From positions 1-19,760 of the forward strand of contig JAICWX010000158.1 in assembly GCA_025934635.1 (NCBI GenBank): a stretch of 19,760 nucleotides of DNA, given 5' to 3'. The position numbers and the translations under genes are program-made. Below, piece by piece: positions 14,668-19,760 of the stretch; within the stretch, counting starts at the first letter, position 1, and every line of letters starts with the position of its first letter. Below the pieces are notes generated by a model. It saw only the letters and a list, made by a program, of their open reading frames with translations, was not told the DNA's origin and did no database searches. Origin of the DNA: Streptosporangiaceae bacterium (GTDB lineage: Bacteria > Actinomycetota > Actinomycetes > Streptosporangiales > Streptosporangiaceae).

Positions 14668-16262
14668 CACAGTCCTTCCTGCGCACGCGCACGCAGCGCC
14701 GTCACGGCGTGCCGGAACCGGGCGTGGCGTTCCGCGTAGACGGCCGTCCGCCGAGGATCCGGCGATGCCGCGAGAACGGCAGAAGGCGCCAGCGCGCCAG
14801 CGCAATCCTCGAACCCGAGCAGCCCGGCGGCAATAGCGCCGAGCAGGGCCGCGCCCCGCCCGGACGCCGCGGGCACGTCCACCGCGTACAGCGGCACCCC
14901 GAGCACGTCGGCCAGCAGCTGCCGCCAGCCCGCGGCCAGCGTCCCCCCGCCCGCCAGCCGCAGGCAGGCCGGACGCTCGCCAGCCGGACGCTCGCCAGCC
15001 GGCCCAGGCTCGCCCAGCAGCGCGTCCAGGGCATCGCGGATGGCGAACGCGGTCCCCTCCAGCGCCGACCGCAGCAGCGCCGCCCGGTCGGCGGCCAGCG
15101 TCAGCGCGGTCCAGGATCCGCGCAGGGCCGGGTCGCAGTACGGCGTCCGCTCCCCGGACAGGTGCGGCACGAAGACCGGATCGGCCGGGCCCGGCGGGCC
15201 GGCGCTGGCGTACAGCTCCTCCCAGCTCGCGTTCAGGACCGAGCGCACCCAGCTGAGGCTGAGCCCCGCGCTCAGCGTGGCCCCCATCTGGTACCAGCCG
15301 TCCGGCGCGGCCAGCCGGAACAGGTGGACTCCGGCCCCGGCCCGGTTCACCGGCCCGCCCCGCGGCCGGATCACCTGCGCGCCCGTCCCCACCGTGAGCT
15401 GAAGATCCTCCGGATCGGCGATCCCGCTGCCCAGCGCCGCCGCCGCCGTATCTCCCGCCCCGGCCGCCACCGGCAGGCCCGCGGGCAGCCCCAGCGCGGC
15501 GCCAGCCTCAGCAGTCAGCCGGCCGGCCACCGCCGCCGAGGGCACCAGCGGCGCCAGCATCCCGGCGTCCAGCCCCAGCGCGCTCACCACCTCGAGGTCC
15601 CAGCGGTCACCCGCGACGTCATAAAGCAGAGTGGCCGAGGCGTCGCTGGGCTCGGCGCGGATCTCGCCGGTGAGCCGGACCCGCAGCCAGTCCTTGGGGG
15701 ACAGCGCCCAGCGCGCCCCGGCGTAGACCTCCGGCTCGTGCCCGGCCACCCACCTGAGCAGAGGCCCGGTCATACCCGGCGCCAGCGGGTTGGCCAGCCG
15801 GTCCAGCGCCGCCCGGGGGAGCTGCCGGTAGGCATCCAGCTCCCCGGCCGCCCGGCTATCGGCCCACAGCAGGGCCGGCCGCAGCGGCCGCCCGTCGGCC
15901 GCCGTCATGACCAGCCCGTGCATCTGCCCCGACAACCCGATCGCCGCGGGCCGTGCACCTGCAGCCCGGGTGCCTGCGGCACGGGCAGCCGAGACGACCG
16001 CCGAGCGGGTACAGGCGCACACCGCAGCCCACCAGTCAGCTGGGTCGCTCTCGGCGTACCCCGCCGCCGCCGACGTCACCGCGTACTCAGCCGAGGCCTG
16101 CGCCAGCACCGTCCCCCCGGTGTCGAGCACCACCGCCTTGGCCGAGCTGGTGCCGAGATCCAGGCCCAGCGTGCAGGCCCCGCCCCGGCCAGCCCCGCCC
16201 CGGCCAGCCCCGCCCCGGCCAGCCCCGCCCCGGCCAGCAGGGCCCGTAACAACCGAGCTCAC
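14667..16262 (-). CDS. xylB: Xylulokinase-type FGGY carbohydrate kinase
   Basis: ATP-dependent kinase of the FGGY family, most like xylulokinase (D-xylulose to D-xylulose 5-phosphate). N-terminal actin-like domain: LGLDLGTSSAKAVVLD, then IGLSGQMHGLVM and ALLWADSRA, typical of XylB. The second half has VAAGAGDTAAAALGSG with the likely catalytic base D, then VPHLSGERTPYCDP and LRLAGGGTLAAGWRQLLADV. GTG 16262 overlaps the preceding stop (GTGA) and gives 531 residues; GTG 16274 is also open. Four GRGGA repeats (about residues 10-29) precede the normal kinase start, making the N-terminus longer than usual for XylB. Two GERPA repeats lie in a loop of the second domain. Some FGGY kinases use other ketoses, so specificity is moderate. 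Confidence 0.88.
   Translation of the reverse strand: MSSVVTGPAGRGGAGRGGAGRGGAGRGGACTLGLDLGTSSAKAVVLDTGGTVLAQASAEYAVTSAAAGYAESDPADWWAAVCACTRSAVVSAARAAGTRAAGARPAAIGLSGQMHGLVMTAADGRPLRPALLWADSRAAGELDAYRQLPRAALDRLANPLAPGMTGPLLRWVAGHEPEVYAGARWALSPKDWLRVRLTGEIRAEPSDASATLLYDVAGDRWDLEVVSALGLDAGMLAPLVPSAAVAGRLTAEAGAALGLPAGLPVAAGAGDTAAAALGSGIADPEDLQLTVGTGAQVIRPRGGPVNRAGAGVHLFRLAAPDGWYQMGATLSAGLSLSWVRSVLNASWEELYASAGPPGPADPVFVPHLSGERTPYCDPALRGSWTALTLAADRAALLRSALEGTAFAIRDALDALLGEPGPAGERPAGERPACLRLAGGGTLAAGWRQLLADVLGVPLYAVDVPAASGRGAALLGAIAAGLLGFEDCAGALAPSAVLAASPDPRRTAVYAERHARFRHAVTALRARAQEGL
14970..14999 (-). repeat. 15-bp duplication inside xylB
   Basis: CGGACGCTCGCCAGC occurs twice head to tail (14970-14984, 14985-14999), encoding GERPAGERPA in a loop of the C-terminal kinase domain. 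Confidence 0.9.
16177..16236 (-). repeat. 15-bp minisatellite, four perfect copies, at the xylB N-terminus
   Basis: GCCCCGCCCCGGCCA is repeated four times without mismatch (16177, 16192, 16207, 16222), encoding four GRGGA pentapeptides directly before the kinase phosphate-binding motif. Confidence 0.95.
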
Positions 16263-17302
16263 CCCGGCCAGCACTCGATGATGATCTTGTGCACCGTCCG
16301 GTCGCCGCGCAGCGCGTCCAGCGCGGCGGGATACTCATCAAGCGTGAACCGGTGCGTGATGAGCCCGTCGGTCCGGGCCCGGCCGGTCCGCAGCGCCGCG
16401 ATCGCGGCCGGGAACGAGTCGATCTCGGCGAAGGAGCCCTTGATGGTGATCTCGCGGCGGAACACGTCGTACGGGCTGACCTGCACGAGGTCCTCCGGCT
16501 CGGTCACGCCGTAGAACATCACGGTCCCGCCGCTGCGGGTGAGCGGCACGCACTGCTCCGACACCGCCGCCGCGCCGGTGGCGTCCACCACGATGTCAAA
16601 ACCACCCCCGGCCGCCGCTTTCAGCTTGGCCACGTCACCGGCGAGGTCCGCACGATCCATACCGAACGTGCTATCGATCCCGAATTCTTCCGCCCGCTTC
16701 AGCTTGAACGGCGACGAGGCCGCCACCGTCACGCTCGCCGCGCCGCCGCGCGCGATGAGCTGGGCGAGCAGCAGCCCGGTGGGGCCGGCCCCGAAGACGA
16801 GCGCGGAGCTGCCCGGGCGGGGGCTCAGCGTCTCCACGCCGTGCATGGCGCACGCCGTCGGCTCGGTGAACACCGAGACGTCCGGGTCGATGCCGTCCAC
16901 CGAGAAGACCAGGCTGGCCGGGACCACGACGTACTCGGCGAAGGACCCGGGCCAGTTCGTGCCCAGGCCCTTGAGGTTGGCGCACATCAGGGTGCGCCCG
17001 ACCCGGCAGTACGCGCAGTGCCCGCAGTTCATGTTCGGGTTGACCGAGACGTACTCGCCGATGCGGAAGCCCCCCGTGCCATCGAACCCGGTGCCCTCGC
17101 CCAGCGCGTCCACCGGCCCGATGAGCTCGTGCCCGGGGGTCAGCGGGAACTCGGCGAAGAACTTGCCGTTGTGGATGTGGAGGTCCGTGCCGCAGATCCC
17201 GGTCTGGCGGACCCGGACGCGGACCTCCCCGGGCTTCGGGTCCGGTGTCGGGATGTCCCTGATCTCGAAGCTCTTCGGGGCATCGTAGACAACGGCTTTC
17301 AT
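16259..17302 (-). CDS. Zinc-dependent polyol/alcohol dehydrogenase (MDR family), second copy
   Basis: A 347-residue medium-chain zinc dehydrogenase, sorbitol/xylitol/2,3-butanediol dehydrogenase type. Catalytic zinc motifs GICGTDLH (C37) and GHE (H58, E59); structural zinc CGHCAYCRVGRTLMC (C93, C96, C99, C107); EPTACAMHGVE helix; cofactor-binding VFGAGPTGLLLAQL. ATG 17302 is preferred because GAGGAG lies five bases before it; GTG 17314 would sit upstream of or inside that ribosome site. It starts 44 nt after the ABC permease stop and overlaps the kinase start, linking transport to metabolism in one transcript. It is not a recent duplicate of the 12128-13174 dehydrogenase: the sequences around the motifs differ throughout, so the two probably have different substrates. 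Confidence 0.88.
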   Translation of the reverse strand: MKAVVYDAPKSFEIRDIPTPDPKPGEVRVRVRQTGICGTDLHIHNGKFFAEFPLTPGHELIGPVDALGEGTGFDGTGGFRIGEYVSVNPNMNCGHCAYCRVGRTLMCANLKGLGTNWPGSFAEYVVVPASLVFSVDGIDPDVSVFTEPTACAMHGVETLSPRPGSSALVFGAGPTGLLLAQLIARGGAASVTVAASSPFKLKRAEEFGIDSTFGMDRADLAGDVAKLKAAAGGGFDIVVDATGAAAVSEQCVPLTRSGGTVMFYGVTEPEDLVQVSPYDVFRREITIKGSFAEIDSFPAAIAALRTGRARTDGLITHRFTLDEYPAALDALRGDRTVHKIIIECWPG

Positions 17303-17346
17303 GCTGCTCCTCACTCAATCCCTGACGCCACCCCCGACGGCCCGCC

Positions 17347-18459
17347 CTACTCCCGGGCGGGTGCCCGTCGGCTGCTCGTCAGGTGCCCGAGCAGGCTGCT
17401 CAGCCGTGGCCCCCGGCCGCCCCGCAGGGCGGCGGCACGCCGCTCCTGGTCGACGTAGACGGCGGCGATGAGCACGGCCCCGACCACGACCTGCTGCCAG
17501 AACGGCTGGATGCCGATGATCACGAACCCGTTCTGCAGCGTGGCCGGGATGAACAGGCCGATGACGCTGCCGAAGATGGACCCGTAGCCGCCGAACAGGC
17601 TGGTGCCGCCGATCACGACACCGGCGATCACGCTCAGGTTGGTGGCGGTCTGCCCGCCGATCGTGGTCGACTGGAAGAACGCCAGGTTGAGCCAGCCGCC
17701 GAAGCCGGCCAGCAGCCCGGACAGCGCGTACACCATGATCAGGTGGCGGTTGACCTTCAGGCCGGCCCGGCGGCCCGCCTCGGGGTTGGAGCCGAGCGCA
17801 TAGGTATGAAGCCCGAACCGGGTCCGGTGCAGCAGCACGATCCCGAGCAGCACAACGGCCGCGGCGATGACGGCCAGCCACGGCACCTGCCAGAAGATGT
17901 TGCCGAAGCCGACCGAGTTGACCAGGACGGTCGGCACGTTGCGCAGGTCCACGCCGCCGGTGAAGACCTGGGCCAGGCCGAGGGCCGCGCCGAGGGTGCC
18001 GAGCGTGACGATGAGCGGCGGGACCTTGGCCCGCGCGACCAGGAACCCGTTGACCAGGCCCCAGGCCAGCCCGCAGGCGATGGCCACCAGGGCGCCGACG
18101 ATGGCCGCCGTCCAGCCCTGCCCGCCGCCGATGTGGGCCATCGTCTTGTCGGCCACGACGCCGCTGAAGACCAGCACGCTGCCCACCGACAGGTCGATGC
18201 CGCCGGTGACGATGACGAAGGTCATCCCGACGCCGAGGACGGCCAGGATGGCCGTGTTCTGCACGATCCCGCGGATGTTGAACACGGTCAGGAAGGCGTT
18301 GGGCTTCATGATCCCGAAGATGATCACGATGATGGCCAGCACGATGATGATCTGCAGGGCCTGCAGCCGGGCCAGCCGGGCCAGGCGGCCGGTCGGCTGA
18401 TCCTCCGTTTGCGCGGCGCCGGCCGGAGCGGGCGGCGGCACGGTGGTCTGCTCGGTCAT
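17347..18459 (-). CDS. Sugar ABC transporter permease (RbsC/XylH/FrcC type)
   Basis: Inner-membrane permease of a ribose/xylose/fructose-class ABC importer, 370 residues. A hydrophilic proline-rich N-terminus is followed by about eight to ten hydrophobic helices, the first being LQIIIVLAIIVIIFGIM. The class signature GMTFVIVTGGIDLSVGSVL is at about 78-96. Later segments include VPPLIVTLGTLGAALGLAQV, AYALGSNPEAGRRAGLKV-like residues (the cytoplasmic EAA-type loop) and GGTSLFGGYGSIFGSVIGLF, all standard for this family. The ATG at 18459 shares four bases with the ATPase stop. With the ATPase and the divergent lipoprotein it makes a full importer, here presumably for a sugar alcohol. Confidence 0.92.
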   Translation of the reverse strand: MTEQTTVPPPAPAGAAQTEDQPTGRLARLARLQALQIIIVLAIIVIIFGIMKPNAFLTVFNIRGIVQNTAILAVLGVGMTFVIVTGGIDLSVGSVLVFSGVVADKTMAHIGGGQGWTAAIVGALVAIACGLAWGLVNGFLVARAKVPPLIVTLGTLGAALGLAQVFTGGVDLRNVPTVLVNSVGFGNIFWQVPWLAVIAAAVVLLGIVLLHRTRFGLHTYALGSNPEAGRRAGLKVNRHLIMVYALSGLLAGFGGWLNLAFFQSTTIGGQTATNLSVIAGVVIGGTSLFGGYGSIFGSVIGLFIPATLQNGFVIIGIQPFWQQVVVGAVLIAAVYVDQERRAAALRGGRGPRLSSLLGHLTSSRRAPARE

Positions 18460-19259
18460 GACTGCGTCTCCGTCGCGCTCTCGTGCAGGACCGCCTGCTG
18501 CGCCGCGTCGTCCTGGGTTACGGCCCCGGTCATCGCCCCGACCAGTTCCTCCATGGTGGTCTCGCTCGCCTTGAAGGTGGCCACCCGGCGGCCGAGCCGC
18601 ATGACCTGGACTTCGTCGGCGACGTCGAGCACGGCCGGCATCTGGTGGCTGATGAACACCACGCCGAGGCCGCGGTCGCGGACCCGGCGGATCAGGTCGA
18701 TGACGCCCTTGGTCTGCACCACGCCGAGGGCGGCGGTGGGCTCGTCGAGCAGGATGACCCGCTTGGCCCAGGCCGCCGCGCGGGCGACCGCAACCGCCTG
18801 TTTCTGGCCGCCGGACATCGCGCCGACGTCGCCGGTGAAGTTGCGCACGGTCGCGCCGAGTTCGTCGAAGGCCTTCTTGCTGCCGACCCGCATGTCCGCG
18901 TTGTCCATGAACCCCAGCCAGCCCAGCAGTCCCGGCCGCATGATCTCGCGGCCCAGGTACATGTTCTGCACCGGGTTGAGGTGCGGGGCCAGGGCCAGGT
19001 CCTGGTACACGGTCTCGATCCCGTAGCGGCGGGCCGCGAGCGGCCCGTCGATGGTGACCGGCTGGCCGTCGACCAGGATCTCGCCCGAGGTCGGCGACTC
19101 GGTGCCCGACAAGACCTTGACCAGGGTGCTCTTGCCCGCGCCGTTGTCTCCGATCAGCGCGGTCACCTCGCCCGCCTTGACCTCGAAGTTGGCGCCCGAC
19201 AGCGCGTTGACGTGGCCGTACACCTTCGTGATGTCCCGTGCCTCCAGCACGACGGTCAT
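18456..19259 (-). CDS. Sugar ABC transporter ATP-binding protein, single domain (FrcA type)
   Basis: ATPase of the importer, 267 residues. Walker A GDNGAGKST (37-45), Q-loop around YQDLAL (Q86), signature MSGGQKQAVAVARA (148-161), Walker B VILLDEPTAAL (168-178) and H-loop ISHQ (H205). Most ribose/xylose-class ATPases (RbsA, XylG) fuse two such domains; this one has a single domain, like the FrcA fructose-type ATPase, and presumably works as a homodimer. ATG 19259 follows AGGGG in the leader. It is the first gene of the leftward operon and faces the lipoprotein gene across a 238-nt regulatory region containing the 19-bp inverted repeat. Confidence 0.92.
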   Translation of the reverse strand: MTVVLEARDITKVYGHVNALSGANFEVKAGEVTALIGDNGAGKSTLVKVLSGTESPTSGEILVDGQPVTIDGPLAARRYGIETVYQDLALAPHLNPVQNMYLGREIMRPGLLGWLGFMDNADMRVGSKKAFDELGATVRNFTGDVGAMSGGQKQAVAVARAAAWAKRVILLDEPTAALGVVQTKGVIDLIRRVRDRGLGVVFISHQMPAVLDVADEVQVMRLGRRVATFKASETTMEELVGAMTGAVTQDDAAQQAVLHESATETQS

Positions 19260-19306
19260 GGAACCAACCCCTTTTGTTACGCAGTCATTGCCCGAGGGTC
19301 CCCCTT

Positions 19307-19414
19307 CATGTCACCGATGTCAATACCTGGAATCAAAACGATACATGCTGCCTGTAGCCCCTGTTCACGGCCGTTTATAGATCATCGGAGGACACTATTG
19401 ACATCGGTGACATG
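19307..19414. promoter_or_regulatory. Paired operator: perfect 19-bp inverted repeat between divergent transport genes
   Basis: CATGTCACCGATGTCAATA (19307-19325) is the exact reverse complement of 19396-19414; the arms are 70 bp apart. Within each arm the word TGACAT occurs twice, 9 bp apart (TGACATCGGTGACAT), which looks like a direct-repeat operator half-site pair. Each arm also includes a TTGACA pointing outward to the gene it precedes. A dedicated sugar regulator, possibly bridging both sites, is the likely reader; no regulator gene is in view. Confidence 0.75.
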
Positions 19415-19427
19415 GCTGCTGCAAGAT
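19398..19427 (+). promoter_or_regulatory. Candidate promoter of the binding-protein gene
   Basis: TTGACA (19398-19403) is a perfect -35 box inside the right operator arm; CAAGAT (19422-19427) at 18-bp spacing keeps the key A2, A5 and T6 of a -10. The leader to ATG 19498 would be about 65 nt. The mirror TTGACA in the left arm (19323-19318, leftward) has no comparable -10 at 17-18 bp. Confidence 0.4.
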
Positions 19428-19497
19428 CGGCCCGTATGTTTCCGCCAGGTTGCCAGTGGCTGACCTATACCCAAAAAAGAGAAGCAAAGGAGCAGGT

Positions 19498-19760
19498 ATG
19501 AAGCGGTCTTTGGTGAAACCAGCCGCGGGGGCGACAGCAGTCCTGCTGCTGAGCCTCACGGCAGCGGCGTGCTCGTCCTCGAGCTCGTCGAGCGCGTCCG
19601 GCGGTGCCACGAGCAGTTCCACCGGTGGCGCGGCCAGCGGCAAGAACTACAAGATGACGTTCATCCAGGGCGTCGCCGGTGACGGCTTCTACGTCACCAT
19701 GGGCTGCGGCATCCAGGCCGAGGCCAAGAAGCTCGGCAACGTCACCGTGAACATCCAGGG
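19498..19760 (+). CDS. Sugar ABC transporter substrate-binding lipoprotein (3' end outside window)
   Basis: Extracytoplasmic solute-binding lipoprotein of the importer; only the first 87 residues are in the window. It has a basic N-terminus (MKRSLVK), a hydrophobic core (AVLLLSLTAAA) and a lipidation cysteine at residue 25 in a relaxed lipobox (LTAAAC). A serine/glycine-rich tether (26-48) follows, then the first strand and helix of a type-1 periplasmic binding fold: KMTFIQGVAGDGFYVTMGCG and IQAEAKKLGN, as in ribose/xylose-class binding proteins. AGGAG six bases before ATG 19498 is a strong ribosome site. It is transcribed away from its ATPase and permease, with shared operators between. Ligand specificity would be set by the missing part. 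Confidence 0.88.
   Translation, partial: MKRSLVKPAAGATAVLLLSLTAAACSSSSSSSASGGATSSSTGGAASGKNYKMTFIQGVAGDGFYVTMGCGIQAEAKKLGNVTVNIQ

Noticed and set aside
14668..14805. N-terminal extension of the mannitol-dehydrogenase-type protein
   Set aside because: The extra 46 residues are basic, unlike the family, and lie in the kinase coding region; the TGATG overlap at 14667 gives the normal start.
13342..16514. Long plus-strand frames opposite the polyol dehydrogenase and xylulokinase genes
   Set aside because: Gly/Arg/Pro/His-rich shadows with no recognisable domain or ribosome site.
17383..19026. 547-codon plus-strand open frame opposite the ABC transporter genes
   Set aside because: Antisense shadow of the permease and ATPase, which have all their family motifs on the minus strand.
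19326..19395. LacI-type palindromic operator around the AAAACGATACAT segment
   Set aside because: Symmetry around the central CG is poor; the flanking 19-bp inverted repeat is a much stronger candidate.
1..19760. tRNA, rRNA, riboswitch or insertion-sequence features
   Set aside because: I saw no cloverleaf-like segments with tRNA consensus boxes, no rRNA-like sequence, no transposase motifs and no terminal inverted repeats with target duplications. Almost all space is taken by coding sequence.

Overview
The window is very GC-rich, densely packed DNA with long open frames, GTG starts and many 4-nt ATGA/GTGA gene overlaps. This is typical of a high-GC actinomycete. The left-hand genes closely resemble mycobacterial cholesterol-catabolism proteins, but their arrangement is not mycobacterial. 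A sporulating or soil actinomycete outside Mycobacterium is my inference; the genus cannot be fixed from this sequence.

Region 1 (1-7007) is a steroid side-chain degradation cluster. A 5'-complete but window-truncated kstR-type repressor reads leftward. It diverges from a rightward operon: fadE34-like (fused acyl-CoA dehydrogenase), fadE28 (chsE1), fadE29 (chsE2), a single gene fusing chsH2 and chsH1, and ltp2. A perfect match to the KstR operator consensus (TGGAACGTGTTCTA) sits in the divergent intergenic region. Together the last four genes carry out the final beta-oxidation-like round on the cholesterol C3 side chain: dehydrogenation, hydration and retro-aldol cleavage, releasing propionyl-CoA and the 17-keto steroid. 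This is the mycobacterial igr pathway without cyp125 in view.

Region 2 (7007-11407) holds accessory genes. There are two small leftward membrane genes (one with a DUF1707 domain), a small rightward membrane-anchored peptidoglycan-binding protein, a large leftward DUF222/HNH nuclease of the 13E12-repeat type with a readable sigma70-like promoter, and a rightward protein resembling DUF6197 with low-complexity insertions.

Region 3 (11238-19760) is a polyol uptake and catabolism locus. A leftward, tightly overlapping run encodes an ABC ATPase, an ABC permease, a zinc alcohol dehydrogenase, a xylulokinase-type FGGY kinase, a mannitol/arabinitol dehydrogenase-type long-chain dehydrogenase, a second zinc dehydrogenase and a trehalose-phosphatase-like HAD enzyme. 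The sugar-binding lipoprotein is divergently transcribed at the right edge and is cut by the window. The 238-nt divergent region contains a perfect 19-bp inverted repeat whose two arms each carry an outward-facing TTGACA. Import of a sugar alcohol, oxidation to a ketose and phosphorylation is the likely logic; the exact substrate is not determined.

Throughout the window there are short tandem duplications (15, 15, 15, 17, 18 and 42 bp). Most are in phase inside genes. One lies across a convergent gene overlap and is translated on both strands.
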